Shown: piece after piece, positions 29,669-38,396 of the stretch
How the letters are laid out: every line of letters starts with the position of its first letter
How positions within the stretch are numbered: position 1 is the first letter of the stretch
From: an uncultured Flavonifractor sp.
Lineage (GTDB): Bacteria; Bacillota; Clostridia; Oscillospirales; Oscillospiraceae
Reading direction: 5' to 3'
NCBI GenBank assembly: GCA_944385625.1
Contig: CALWXZ010000005.1
Coordinates: 1-50,779 of the forward strand
DNA: 50,779 bases
The notes under the pieces: model-generated
The model's input: the letters and a program-made list of their open reading frames with translations, nothing else
What the model was told of the DNA's origin: nothing
Database searches by the model: none
Made by a program: the position numbers and the translations under genes

Positions 29669-31516
29669 ATGACAAAAGTATGGAAATTTGCGGTGGCCCT
29701 GGTGCTGGTCTGCGCCCTGGCGCTGGCGGGCATGGCCATCCGCACCCAGACCAGCGCCGGGAAAAACGAGGTGAAAAATCCCAATCAGTTCCGGGCGGTG
29801 TGGGTGTCCACGGTGTACCGGCTGGACTATCCCAGCAAGGCCACCACCGACCCGGCGGTGCTCAAGGCGGACGCGGATAAGATTCTACAGACCTGCGCCG
29901 AGTTGGGCATGACCGCCGTGATCCTCCAGGTGCGGCCCTCCGCCGACGCCCTCTATCCCTCCAGCTACTACCCCTGGAGCGCCGACTTGACGGGCCGGCA
30001 GGGCCAGGCTCCGGCGGGCGGCTTCGATCCCCTGGCCTACTGGGTGGAGAAGGCCCATGAGCTGGGGCTGGAGCTCCACGCCTGGATCAACCCCTTCCGG
30101 GTAACCAAGGGGGGACAGAGTGAGTACGACAGCCTTACCGCCGACCACCCGGCCAGGGTCCACCCGGACTGGGTGGTGGAGTACGACGGCAAGTTCTACT
30201 TTGATCCCGGCCTGCCAGAGGTACGGGAGTACATCATCCAGAGCGCCGAGGAGCTCTCCCGCAATTACGAGATTGACGGCATCCATCTGGACGACTACTT
30301 CTATCCCGGCGCGGGCTTTGACGACGCCGACACCTACGCCCAGTATGGCTCCGGCTTCTCCGATATTGGAGACTGGCGGCGGGATAACGTGAACCGGCTG
30401 GTAAAGGAGCTGGGGGAGCGGCTCCACGCCATCGACCCGGAGCTGTCCTACGGCATCAGCCCCTCCGGCGTGTGGGCGGATAAGAGCAGTTTGCCCCAGG
30501 GCTCCAATACCACCGGCGGCTACGAGAGCTATTACGCCGCCTACGCCGACAGCCGGAAGTGGGTGCAGGAGGGATGGATCGACTATATCTGCCCCCAGGT
30601 CTACTGGTATATAGGCCACAAGAGCATGGACTATGAGACCATTGTCAAGTGGTGGGCGGATACCGTGCGGGGTACGGACGTCTCCCTTTACATCGGCATG
30701 GCCGACTACCAGGCGGGCAACGCCGATTCCTCCAGCCCCTGGTATGGGGTAGAGGCCATCCGGCAGCAGCTGGAGCTCAACGAAACCATCCCCCAGGTGG
30801 ACGGCGAGGTCCACTTTCGCTATCAGTTTCTGGCCCAGAACGGGGACTTGCAGGCCCTTTACAAGCAGTTTTATGCCGAAAAGCCGGAGGCGGCCCTGAA
30901 TACGGCGGACCATATGTCCTATGTGCAGGGCAGTAACGGGAAATTTCATCCTGACGGTTCCCTGACCCGGGCCGAGGTGGTGACCATGCTCACCCGGCTG
31001 GCGGTGGACGGTAATGGAAACTTACTTTACGACTTTGAGGAGGGAACCGGCGGCTTTTCCGACGTAAGGGCCGGCGACTGGTACAGCTCCTATGTTCATT
31101 TTGCCAAGAGATACGGCATTGTCCGGGGCTATGGGGACGGCACCTTCCGCCCCACCCAGCCCGTGCGCCGGGCGGAGCTGGTGAAGATGGTGTGCGCCTT
31201 CTTCCAGGTCACCGGCGGCAGCCACACCTTTCCCGATGTGCCGGCAAGCTACTGGGCGGCCCGGGAGATCGCCTTTGCCGCCGCCCAGGGCTGGATTTCC
31301 GGCGGTCCGGACGGCGCCTTTCAGCCGGAGCGCCATGTGACGAGGGCGGAGGCGGTAAAGATTCTCAACCGGGCGATGGAGCGGCAGGCGGGGGAGCGGG
31401 GTGTGGCCGCCCCCTTCACCGACGTGAGCGGGGACCACTGGGCCTACCATGAGATTCTGGAGGCCTCGGTGACCCACAACTACAAAAAACACAGCCAGGG
31501 GGAGACCTGGCTGTAA
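29669..31516 (+). CDS. GHL10-family surface hydrolase with SLH domains
   Basis: A 615-residue exported protein. A signal peptide (about 1-25) is followed by a glycosyl-hydrolase-like 10 (GHL10/DUF187) domain, residues 40-380, with FRAVWVSTVYRLDYPS, LELHAWINPFRV and DGIHLDDYFYP. Three SLH-type repeats (about 405-600) follow, with GDGTFRPTQPVRRAELVKM and GPDGAFQPERHVTRAEAVKI. The third repeat ends soon after DHWAYHEI, and the last ten residues lie in a hairpin. GHL10 proteins are thought to act on wall or surface glycans. It follows the ABC-F gene by 35 bases, with AAGGAG before the ATG. Confidence 0.9.
   Translation: MTKVWKFAVALVLVCALALAGMAIRTQTSAGKNEVKNPNQFRAVWVSTVYRLDYPSKATTDPAVLKADADKILQTCAELGMTAVILQVRPSADALYPSSYYPWSADLTGRQGQAPAGGFDPLAYWVEKAHELGLELHAWINPFRVTKGGQSEYDSLTADHPARVHPDWVVEYDGKFYFDPGLPEVREYIIQSAEELSRNYEIDGIHLDDYFYPGAGFDDADTYAQYGSGFSDIGDWRRDNVNRLVKELGERLHAIDPELSYGISPSGVWADKSSLPQGSNTTGGYESYYAAYADSRKWVQEGWIDYICPQVYWYIGHKSMDYETIVKWWADTVRGTDVSLYIGMADYQAGNADSSSPWYGVEAIRQQLELNETIPQVDGEVHFRYQFLAQNGDLQALYKQFYAEKPEAALNTADHMSYVQGSNGKFHPDGSLTRAEVVTMLTRLAVDGNGNLLYDFEEGTGGFSDVRAGDWYSSYVHFAKRYGIVRGYGDGTFRPTQPVRRAELVKMVCAFFQVTGGSHTFPDVPASYWAAREIAFAAAQGWISGGPDGAFQPERHVTRAEAVKILNRAMERQAGERGVAAPFTDVSGDHWAYHEILEASVTHNYKKHSQGETWL
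31485..31513 (-). terminator. Hairpin in the end of the GHL10 gene, oriented for the minus strand
   Basis: CAGCCAGG and CCTGGCTG (31492-31499 and 31506-31513) form an 8-bp stem with a 6-base loop. On the minus strand it is followed by a run of T's, so it would terminate leftward transcription. On the plus strand there is no T-run, only the TAA stop directly after it. It may protect the surface-protein gene from antisense transcription. Confidence 0.4.
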
Positions 31517-31659
31517 GACGCAAAAGAAACTTTACAGTCTTTTACCAAAAGCTGATGGAAAACGCGGGAAGGGCCAGGTACAATAGAGGCACCGGATGTG
31601 ATGAGACAAGCCGGAACCGCCGGGGCGAGCCCCGGACAGGGCAGAAAGGGGTTTGGGCT

Positions 31660-31854
31660 ATGATTCCGTGTCAACAGACCTGTTCCAGTTACTGCGAAGG
31701 CTGCCACAAAAGCTGTGCCCAGTGGGCCGACTTCCAGCGGCAGAAGAGCCGGGAGCGCCAGGCGAAGAAGGACTATCTCAAATACTATAACGAACTATGC
31801 GGCGCGGTAGCCCGCCAGTTTCGGGCCATCGGTGCGGTATATATGGCCCGTTGA
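31660..31854 (+). CDS. Small Cys-rich protein (64 residues)
   Basis: A 64-residue protein starting MIPCQQTCSSYCEGCHKSC: five cysteines in 16 residues (C-x3-C-x3-C-x2-C-x3-C), then a strongly basic helix (QRQKSRERQAKKDYLKYY) with one further cysteine. I recall similar small proteins in related gut Clostridia, annotated only as hypothetical. A zinc or iron-sulfur knuckle that binds nucleic acid is plausible. The ATG follows GAAAGGGG; an upstream frame start at 31555 has no such site. A possible -10 TACAAT is at 31579-31584, so it has its own transcript. Confidence 0.72.
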   Translation: MIPCQQTCSSYCEGCHKSCAQWADFQRQKSRERQAKKDYLKYYNELCGAVARQFRAIGAVYMAR

Positions 31855-31873
31855 AGTACATCCAATGCACATA

Positions 31874-31918
31874 AAAAAGCAGCACGCCCTCCATCTTGCG
31901 GAGCGCGTGCTGCTTTTT
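31874..31918. terminator. Bidirectional terminator between convergent genes
   Basis: AAAAAGCAGCACGC (31874-31887) pairs with GCGTGCTGCTTTTT (31905-31918) around a 17-base loop. It has A- and T-runs and lies between the Cys-rich gene and the amidohydrolase gene, which converge. Confidence 0.9.
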
Positions 31919-31923
31919 CCTGT

Positions 31924-33105
31924 CTATTCCAGCCCCACCAGAGCGGACTGGGCCAGCAGGGCGGCGGCCAGAGGCAGGGCGTCGTCGTTGGTGCGGAAGT
32001 GCTCATTGTGCCAGCAGGGGTTACACTGGCCGGGGAAGCCGGAGCCCAGCCAGTAGAAGAAGGCGGGCACGTCCTGCCCAAAGACGGCGAAGTCCTCCGA
32101 GCCCATATCGGGGGCGGGGGAGACCACATGAGCCTCGTCCACCAGGGACAGGGCGGCCTTCCGGGCCAGGGCGGTCATGGCGGGGGAATTGACGGTGGCG
32201 GGTACGCCGGGGTGGAACTCCACCTCCGCCGTGCAGCCGTAGGCGGCGGATACCCCCACAGTCAGCTCACGCAGCCGCGCCTCGGCGTGGCGGTGGGCGG
32301 CGGCGGAGTGGGCCCGGATGCTCCCCGTCATGGTGAGTACATCGGGCACGAAGTTATCCGGGGTGCCGGCGTGGACCGACAGCACGGAGCACACCAGACT
32401 CTCCAGAGGGTCGGTATTGCGGCTCACCACAGTTTGCAGGGCGTTCACCACCGCTGCGCCGGCCACGATGACGTCGGTACACTTGTGGGGGGAGCCTCCG
32501 TGGCCGGAGATACCGTGGAGGGTGATGACAAAGTGACTCTTGCCCGCCATCACCGGCCCCTCCATCACGGCGATCTGTCCGGCGGGCAGCTCGGGCCGGT
32601 TGTGCAGGCCGAAGAGGCAGTCCGGCATGGCGGGCAGCTTGTTCCACAGCCCGTGGTCAATCATGGCCTGGGCGCCCTGAGTGACCTCCTCGGCGGGCTG
32701 GAAGAGAAAGACCACGTTGCCCGCCAGCTGGTCCCGCCGCTGTGCCAGCAGGGCGGCCGCGCCATAGAGCCCCACGGTGTGAAAGTCGTGGCCGCAGCCG
32801 TGCATGACCCCATCGCACTGAGATATGGCTCCATCGTGCCCGGCCTCCTGCTGGGCGATGGCGTCGATGTCCGCCCGGAGGGCCACCGTCTTGCCGGGGC
32901 GGGTCCCCCGCAGCAGAGCCACCACGCCGGTATCCATGCCCAGATCGATGAGCTCCAGCCCCAGGGCGGTCAGCTTCTCCTTTAAAATTCCGGTGGTCCG
33001 TACCTCCTGAAAGCTCAGTTCAGGGTGGCGGTGAAGGTCGTCCTTCATAGCCCGCAGCTGGGGGGCCAGGGCCTGGGCCTGCTCCAACAGTGTCAAAGAA
33101 ATCAT
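31924..33105 (-). CDS. M20-family amidohydrolase (HipO/AbgB-like)
   Basis: A 393-residue metallopeptidase-family amidohydrolase. The metal-binding motifs are HRHPELSFQE near the N-terminus, HGCGHDFHT and EEVTQGAQA, followed by the dimerisation domain and a C-terminal GSEDFAVF. Family members remove acyl groups from N-acyl amino acids, hippurate or aminobenzoyl-glutamate, using Mn or Zn. The ATG at 33105 starts where homology begins and follows GGAAAGGG closely; the longer frame to 33201 runs into the divergent promoter region. The substrate is undetermined. Confidence 0.9.
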   Translation of the reverse strand: MISLTLLEQAQALAPQLRAMKDDLHRHPELSFQEVRTTGILKEKLTALGLELIDLGMDTGVVALLRGTRPGKTVALRADIDAIAQQEAGHDGAISQCDGVMHGCGHDFHTVGLYGAAALLAQRRDQLAGNVVFLFQPAEEVTQGAQAMIDHGLWNKLPAMPDCLFGLHNRPELPAGQIAVMEGPVMAGKSHFVITLHGISGHGGSPHKCTDVIVAGAAVVNALQTVVSRNTDPLESLVCSVLSVHAGTPDNFVPDVLTMTGSIRAHSAAAHRHAEARLRELTVGVSAAYGCTAEVEFHPGVPATVNSPAMTALARKAALSLVDEAHVVSPAPDMGSEDFAVFGQDVPAFFYWLGSGFPGQCNPCWHNEHFRTNDDALPLAAALLAQSALVGLE

Positions 33106-33115
33106 TCCCTTTCCA

Positions 33116-33144
33116 TTGCCTGCTTTTTCTGTATGTAGTATAAT
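33116..33144 (+). promoter_or_regulatory. Promoter of the first MATE gene
   Basis: TTGCCT (33116-33121) and TATAAT (33139-33144), spacer 17 bp, lie in the 170-base gap between the divergent amidohydrolase and MATE genes. Nothing else is recognisable in that gap apart from the MATE ribosome site. Confidence 0.65.
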
Positions 33145-33275
33145 TATTAATACGCGTCTGCCCCGGCAGCAGATCCTTGGTTCCCTATAGGTATACCCCA
33201 AACGCGGATAAAATGCAAGAGAAGAGGTGACCGGCCACGCAAGTCCGGACCCAGAACGACTTTTCCAAGGGCAGC

Positions 33276-34604
33276 ATGGCCCGCAATATTGTCTATATGG
33301 CGGTGCCCATGACGGTGGCCCAGCTTATTAACATCCTGTACAACGTGGTGGACCGGATGTACCTGGGCCGGCTGCCCGGCCATCTGGCCCTGACGGGCCT
33401 GGGCCTGTGCCTGCCCATCATCTCCATCATCATGGGCTTTGCCAACCTGTGCGGCATGGGGGGCTCGCCCCTGTGCTCCATCTGCCGGGGCAAGGGGGAG
33501 AACGAAGAGGCGGAGAAGATCATGGGCAACTCCTTTACGCTGCTGCTGCTCTTCGGCGCGGCCCTGACGGTTTTGTGCCTGATTTTCCGCCGGCCCATCC
33601 TCTACCTGTTCGGCGCCAGCGATGTGACCTTCCCCTACGCCAACGACTATTTGACCATCTACATTCTGGGGACGCTGTTCGTCATGGTCAGCTTGGGCAT
33701 GAACCCCTTCATCAACGCCCAGGGCTTCAGCCGCATGGGCATGGTGACGGTGGCGGTGGGCGCGGCTATCAATATTGTGCTGGACCCCATCTTTATTTTT
33801 CTGCTGAACATGGGGGTGCAGGGGGCTGCTCTGGCCACGGTGATCTCCCAGGCCTGTTCGGCCCTGTGGGTGCTGAAATTTCTCACCGGCAAAAAGGCCA
33901 TCCTGCGCCTGCGCCTGTCTGCCCTCCGCCTCCAGGCGGGCCGGGTGAAGCGGATTCTGAGCCTGGGTACCTCCGGCTTTGTCATGTCCATGACCAACAG
34001 CCTGGCTCAGGTGCTGTGCAACGCCTCCCTGGAGGCCTACAGCGGCGACTTGTATGTGGGCGTTATGACGGTCATTAACTCGGTCCGGGAGATCATCACC
34101 ATGCCGGTCCAGGGCATCACCAACGGCTGCCAGCCGGTGCTGGGCTACAACTACGGCGCCGGTCAATATCACCGGGTGCGCCAGGGCATCCGGTTTACCA
34201 CCGTGCTGACGGTAGGATATTCCATCGCCATCTGGGCGGTGGTGATGCTGCTGCCCGGTCCCCTGATTCAGATTTTCAACAATGAGCCTGATCTGATTGA
34301 GGCCGGCATCCCGGCCTTCCACATCTATTTTGCCACCTTCTTCTGTATGGCCTTCCAGTTTATCGGCCAGTCCATCTTTGTGGGTCTGGGCCGTTCCAAA
34401 AACGCCATCTTTTTCTCCCTGCTCCGCAAGGCCTTCATTGTGGCGCCCCTGACCCTGATCCTGCCGGCGGTGGGCTTCGGGGCCGACGGCGTGTTCCTGG
34501 CCGAGCCCATCTCCAACGTGCTGGGGGGGCTGGCCTGTATTCTCACCATGTATGTTACGGTCTACCGGCCCCTGGGCCGTATGGCCGATCAGCTTCGGAC
34601 ATAA
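33276..34604 (+). CDS. MATE-family efflux transporter
   Basis: A 442-residue membrane protein with about 12 helices and the MATE features VPMTVAQLINILYNVVDRMY, GMGGSPLCSI, MNPFINAQG and PVLGYNYGA. It exports drugs or metabolites driven by Na+ or H+. The first available ATG (33276) has only a weak ribosome site. Twelve in-frame codons upstream of it read QVRTQNDFSKGS, a typical MATE N-terminus, and they follow GAGGTGA and an ACG codon (33237-33239) but no ATG, GTG or TTG. Translation may therefore begin at ACG. The coordinates given are the conservative start. Confidence 0.9.
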   Translation: MARNIVYMAVPMTVAQLINILYNVVDRMYLGRLPGHLALTGLGLCLPIISIIMGFANLCGMGGSPLCSICRGKGENEEAEKIMGNSFTLLLLFGAALTVLCLIFRRPILYLFGASDVTFPYANDYLTIYILGTLFVMVSLGMNPFINAQGFSRMGMVTVAVGAAINIVLDPIFIFLLNMGVQGAALATVISQACSALWVLKFLTGKKAILRLRLSALRLQAGRVKRILSLGTSGFVMSMTNSLAQVLCNASLEAYSGDLYVGVMTVINSVREIITMPVQGITNGCQPVLGYNYGAGQYHRVRQGIRFTTVLTVGYSIAIWAVVMLLPGPLIQIFNNEPDLIEAGIPAFHIYFATFFCMAFQFIGQSIFVGLGRSKNAIFFSLLRKAFIVAPLTLILPAVGFGADGVFLAEPISNVLGGLACILTMYVTVYRPLGRMADQLRT

Positions 34605-34608
34605 GCAT

Positions 34609-34649
34609 AGCCCCTGCTGCAAGTTGCCCGTTCACTTGCAGCAGGGGCT
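34609..34649. terminator. Terminator between the MATE and patatin-like genes
   Basis: AGCCCCTGCTGCAAGT (34609-34624) and ACTTGCAGCAGGGGCT (34634-34649) form a 16-bp stem with a 9-base loop, then TTTGGCTTTT. It lies between the convergent MATE and phospholipase genes. Confidence 0.88.
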
Positions 34650-34657
34650 TTTGGCTT

Positions 34658-35512
34658 TTATTCTCCCGCCAGGAAGGCGCGTACCTCATCCAGCCGGGCC
34701 AGCCCCTCGTCGTAGCCGTCCTGCCACAGAGCCCGGATCTTGGCCACGTCCCGTTCGGTGCGGCTGAAGCCCTGGGTGTTGTGGGGGGCAAAGAGGAGCA
34801 CCTTCCCCTCCCGCTCCAGCTGGAAGAGCTGCTCCCGGGCGGCGTTATAGGTCTCCGCCCGGCGGCGCATGGTGTCGCAGAACTTAGGATACTTCCGGTA
34901 GGCCCGGTCAATCAGGGGCTGGAGCTTCTCCGGCTGCCGCCGGAAGTCCCGCTCCCGGGTGAGCACCACGATGAGCCGGTCGCAGCCCTGGTCAAAGGCC
35001 CGGCCGAAGGGGATGGCGTCCGCCGCCCCGCCGTCCATGTAGGGCTTGCCATCAATGTGGAAGATGGGGAAGAGGAAGGGCAGGGCGCAGGTGGCCTGGA
35101 GGATGGTGAAGCTCTTGTCGTCACCGTCCACCGGCAGATATTCCGCTTTGCCGGTGTTCAGGTTGGTGACCGCCGCCTCCACCTGGCCGGGAAAGGCGTT
35201 GAAGGTATCGTAGTCGAAGGGAATGAGCTGGTTGGGTATGGTGTCATACACGAATTTCAGCCCGAAATAGGCCCTGTTGTTCCGCCGGAGCAGGTTGCCC
35301 ATGCCCATATACCGCTTGTCGTTGACGTAGTTTACCATAATATCCAGGTTGCGGCGGATCTGTTTCGAGACATAGCTGACGCCATAGGCGATTCCGGCGG
35401 AGACGCCGATGACATAATCGGTCATAATATCGCCAGTAAGCAGGGCGTCGCACACGCCGGAGGAGAAGATGGTACGGATGGCGCCCCCCTCCAGCACGAT
35501 TCCGGTCTTCAT
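34658..35512 (-). CDS. Patatin-like phospholipase
   Basis: A 284-residue patatin-family lipid acyl hydrolase with the catalytic dyad Ser38 (GVSAG) and Asp160 (DGGA), and the oxyanion glycines GGA at 9-11. It has no signal peptide. Bacterial relatives such as RssA/YjjU hydrolyse acyl groups of lipids or esters. The ATG at 35512 fits the family start (MKTGIVLEGGA); an in-frame GTG three codons earlier is too close to the AAAGG site. It is 25 bases downstream of the second MATE gene in the same direction and probably cotranscribed. Confidence 0.9.
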   Translation of the reverse strand: MKTGIVLEGGAIRTIFSSGVCDALLTGDIMTDYVIGVSAGIAYGVSYVSKQIRRNLDIMVNYVNDKRYMGMGNLLRRNNRAYFGLKFVYDTIPNQLIPFDYDTFNAFPGQVEAAVTNLNTGKAEYLPVDGDDKSFTILQATCALPFLFPIFHIDGKPYMDGGAADAIPFGRAFDQGCDRLIVVLTRERDFRRQPEKLQPLIDRAYRKYPKFCDTMRRRAETYNAAREQLFQLEREGKVLLFAPHNTQGFSRTERDVAKIRALWQDGYDEGLARLDEVRAFLAGE

Positions 35513-35537
35513 GAAAACCACAACCTTTCCTCAGCGA

Positions 35538-36890
35538 TTACATGGACAGGACATTTTTGCGGCACCAGACCCTGCTGCGCCAGCGCAGCAGGAAGAGTAC
35601 CGCCCGCAGGCACTCGTCGCAGGCCATGGCGATCCACAGCCCCGCCAGCCCAAGGCCCAGGGGCACCGCCAGTACAAAGCCGCCCACCACCGCGGTGAGC
35701 CAGGCGCTGAAAATGCAGATGGTGATGGGGAAACGGATGTCGCCGCAGGCCTGGAGAGCCCGGCACATGACCATATTTACCGCCCGGCCCAGCTCCAGAG
35801 GGATCTCGATCACCATGATGATGCGGAAAAGTTCCAGTACCTGGGGGTCCCGAGTGAACAGGCCCAGCAGGGGCTGGCAGAACACCAGCAGCACCACCGC
35901 CACCAGTCCGGAGATGGTGATGGCGGCCAGCAGCGTGCGCTTGACCAGCCGCTCCACGTCGGGGACGCGGTCTGCCCCCATCAGGTGGGCCACCAGCACC
36001 TGAGCGGCCTGGGAGATGGCCGAGCCGAACATATAGGTGAGCATGGCGAACATATTGGCGTACACCCGGGTGTTGATGACGAAGATGGCAAACAGGTTGC
36101 AGATGGACTGGATGGCTACCTGGGACAGGTTATAGGAGATGGACTCGCCGCCGGCGGGGATGCCGATGCGCAGCAGCCGCCGCAGCTGGTCGGTGGGGAA
36201 GGGGCGCAGCAGCTTGAGGGACAGCACGGGGCCGAATTTCCGGCGGAAGAGCACCACAATGAGGATGACGCCCACCACCCGGGAGATGTCGCTGGACAGG
36301 GCGGCCCCTGCCACCCCCAGGGCGGGCAGTCCGAAGGCCCCGCCGATGAGCACCGCGTTGCCGCCGATGTTGAGCAGGTTCATGATGACCGCCACGATCA
36401 TGCTCTCCTTCATCATCTGGTTGGAGCGGAAGAAGGCGGTGAAGGTGAGGTAAACCGCCTGGAACACCATGCCCCCGCCGATGATGCGCAGATAAAGGCA
36501 GCTGCGCTCCATGATCTCTGCCGGCACCTGCATCAGGGAGAAGATGGGGCCGCACAGGCCGATGAGGATGGCCCCCACCGCCAGACCGAAGATGGCGTTG
36601 ACCAGCAGGGAGAGGGTGTAGGTCTCGTTGACCCGCCGCCTGTCCTCCGCCCCCAGGTAGCGGGAGATGAGGATGGTGGAGGCGGTGGAGATGACGGAAA
36701 AGACCAGCAGCACCAGATTCGTAATCTGGTTTGCGTTGCCGATGGCCCCCACGCCGTTGGGGTCAAAGTGGCCCACCATGACCTGGTCGGCGTTGCCAAC
36801 CAGCATTTGCAGAAGCAGCTCGATAAAAATGGGCCAGGTCAGGGAGAGAATGCCCAGTTCACGCCGGCGGGCGGCGGGTTTTTGTTCCAT
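35538..36890 (-). CDS. MATE-family efflux transporter (second)
   Basis: A 450-residue MATE transporter with about 12 membrane helices, beginning MEQKPAARRRELGILSLTWP and showing MLVGNADQVMVGHFD, ANQITNLVLLVFS and AGGESISYNLSQ. It is only distantly like the first MATE protein of the window and belongs to a different subgroup (putative multidrug or organic-cation exporter). Its promoter is at 36940-36967. The gene leads a two-gene unit with the patatin-like protein. Confidence 0.93.
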   Translation of the reverse strand: MEQKPAARRRELGILSLTWPIFIELLLQMLVGNADQVMVGHFDPNGVGAIGNANQITNLVLLVFSVISTASTILISRYLGAEDRRRVNETYTLSLLVNAIFGLAVGAILIGLCGPIFSLMQVPAEIMERSCLYLRIIGGGMVFQAVYLTFTAFFRSNQMMKESMIVAVIMNLLNIGGNAVLIGGAFGLPALGVAGAALSSDISRVVGVILIVVLFRRKFGPVLSLKLLRPFPTDQLRRLLRIGIPAGGESISYNLSQVAIQSICNLFAIFVINTRVYANMFAMLTYMFGSAISQAAQVLVAHLMGADRVPDVERLVKRTLLAAITISGLVAVVLLVFCQPLLGLFTRDPQVLELFRIIMVIEIPLELGRAVNMVMCRALQACGDIRFPITICIFSAWLTAVVGGFVLAVPLGLGLAGLWIAMACDECLRAVLFLLRWRSRVWCRKNVLSM

Positions 36891-36939
36891 GGGACGGCTT
36901 CCTTTCGGTACAGAAATGGGAAAAAGAAATTACCGTACT

Positions 36940-36967
36940 AGTATAGTGTCTCCCGCGCAAAATGCAA
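36940..36967 (-). promoter_or_regulatory. Promoter of the second MATE gene
   Basis: Minus-strand -35 TTGCAT (36962-36967) and -10 TATACT (36940-36945), spacer 16 bp, about 50 bases before the MATE start. Confidence 0.6.
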
Positions 36968-36968
36968 G

Positions 36969-36993
36969 GGGGAAAAGCGCCGTCTTTTTCCCC
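36969..36993 (-). other. Inverted repeat downstream of the AEC gene
   Basis: GGGGAAAA (36969-36976) and TTTTCCCC (36986-36993) with a 9-base spacer lie between the AEC stop and the MATE promoter. On the minus strand only a weak T-rich tail (TTGCATTTTG) follows, so it may be a weak terminator. Confidence 0.35.
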
Positions 36994-37030
36994 TGTTTCG
37001 GGGGGCTTCTCCGTCATTTCGGGCAAAAAC

Positions 37031-37978
37031 TCAGATCAGGGCCAGGGATTTCAGCACATAGAGCCACAGCGTCAGGGTGAAGGCGCTCAGGCCGGTGGTG
37101 AGCATGACGGTGCTGGAGGTAAGGGTGCCCTCGTGGCCCATATTGCGGGCCATAACGAAGCAGCTGACGGTGGTGGGGCTGCCCAGCATGGTGAGGGTGG
37201 CCACCAGCTTGTCGTCCCGAAAGCCCAGGGCCACGGCCACGGGCAGGAAAATCGCCACAAAGACCACCAGCTTGAGGGCGGTGGCGGAGAGGGCGGGTTT
37301 GATGCGGCCCACAGCTTTTTTCCAGTCAAAGGAGGCGCCCAGCGCCATCAGACCCAGGGGCGTGCCGGTGGCGGAGATGTTGTTTACCGTCTTGGTGAGG
37401 ATGGTGGGCTGAGGGATGCGCAGCAGGGTCCAGACCAGTCCTACGATGATGCCCAGAATGATGGGATTGGTGAGGATGCCCTTGACCACCTTTTTCGCTG
37501 CCTTTTTGGACAGGCCCTGCTGGCTGGGGCTGGTGATGGAGAGTACCGCCACCGCCGCGGCGTTATAGAGGGGCACCGCGCCGATGATGATGAGACTGGC
37601 TGCCCCGGCGCTGCCATACAGGTTTTCCAGGAAGGCGGCGCCCAGCAGAGCCACGCTGCTGCGGTAGCCTACCTGGATAAACTCCCCGCGCAGCGGGGGC
37701 TCCTTCAAAAGGCGGCTGAGCAGGGCGGTGAGCAGGATGGAAGCTATGGTGGCCAGCAGGCAGAACACCACGAAGGAGGTGTCCCACACCTGGAAAAAGT
37801 CGGAGCCGGTGAGATCCTTGAACATCATCACCGGCAGGCCCACTTTGAAGACATAGCTGTTGAGCTTATCGGCAAAAGCCTGGCTGAAAAACCCCATTTT
37901 GCGGAACCAGACGCCCAGCAGCATGAGCAGAAAAATGGGTATGGTACCATTGAGACAGTAGACCAGATTGTCCAGCAT
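37031..37978 (-). CDS. AEC-family (auxin efflux carrier-like) transporter
   Basis: A 315-residue membrane protein with about ten helices of the AEC/BASS-like fold. Typical parts are GTIPIFLLMLLGVWFRKMGF at the start, the central NPIILGIIVGLVW and the C-terminal LGSPTTVSCFVMA. Bacterial members export malate, malonate or other organic acids. The ATG at 37978 follows GGAGGGG by 6-7 bases; an ATG five codons earlier (37993) is less well placed. It is monocistronic, with the promoter at 38010-38038. Confidence 0.9.
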   Translation of the reverse strand: MLDNLVYCLNGTIPIFLLMLLGVWFRKMGFFSQAFADKLNSYVFKVGLPVMMFKDLTGSDFFQVWDTSFVVFCLLATIASILLTALLSRLLKEPPLRGEFIQVGYRSSVALLGAAFLENLYGSAGAASLIIIGAVPLYNAAAVAVLSITSPSQQGLSKKAAKKVVKGILTNPIILGIIVGLVWTLLRIPQPTILTKTVNNISATGTPLGLMALGASFDWKKAVGRIKPALSATALKLVVFVAIFLPVAVALGFRDDKLVATLTMLGSPTTVSCFVMARNMGHEGTLTSSTVMLTTGLSAFTLTLWLYVLKSLALI

Positions 37979-38009
37979 GACGATCCCCTCCAAAATGTAT
38001 ATCTATTTT

Positions 38010-38038
38010 ATTATAGTCTCTTCACCAGAGTGACGCAA
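38010..38038 (-). promoter_or_regulatory. Promoter of the AEC transporter gene
   Basis: Minus-strand -35 TTGCGT (38033-38038) and a perfect -10 TATAAT (38010-38015), spacer 17 bp, lie about 32 bases before the start codon. The upstream YlmC gene is divergent and no promoter was recognised for it. Confidence 0.72.
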
Positions 38039-38106
38039 GATGATCCGGGGGTAAGTGGTATGGGTCAACCAGTGCGGCGCATAGGGATGCAAAAAGGAGG
38101 GGAGAC

Positions 38107-38379
38107 ATGATGGAGTGTCGGGGATCGGAGCTGCGGGATAAGGAGATCATCAACATCACGGACGGCAGCCGGATCGGCTATGTGGGGGACGTGGTGATGG
38201 ACCTGGAGGAGGGAACAGTGCGGGCGCTGGTGGTGCCGGGACGGCTGCGGCTGTTCGGCCTGCTGGGGCGGGAACCGGACACGATTTTTCCCTGGTCCGC
38301 GGTGCGCCGCTTCGGCGCGGATACCATTTTGGTGGAGGGGACGCAAGTCAAACAGAGAGCAGGGCGGGAAAACTCCTAA
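38107..38379 (+). CDS. YlmC/YmxH-family sporulation protein
   Basis: A 90-residue PRC-barrel-like protein of the YlmC/YmxH family: GSELRDKEIINITDGSRIGYV, then DVVMDLEEGTVRALVVPG and DTIFPWSAVRRFGADTILV. The family is linked to sporulation in Bacillota and is usually encoded near sporulation or cell-division genes; a precise role is not known. The start has two adjacent ATG codons after AAAAAGGAGGGG; the first is used. It is the only direct sporulation marker in the window. Confidence 0.88.
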   Translation: MMECRGSELRDKEIINITDGSRIGYVGDVVMDLEEGTVRALVVPGRLRLFGLLGREPDTIFPWSAVRRFGADTILVEGTQVKQRAGRENS

Positions 38380-38396
38380 TTTCGGGTGTTATGCCA

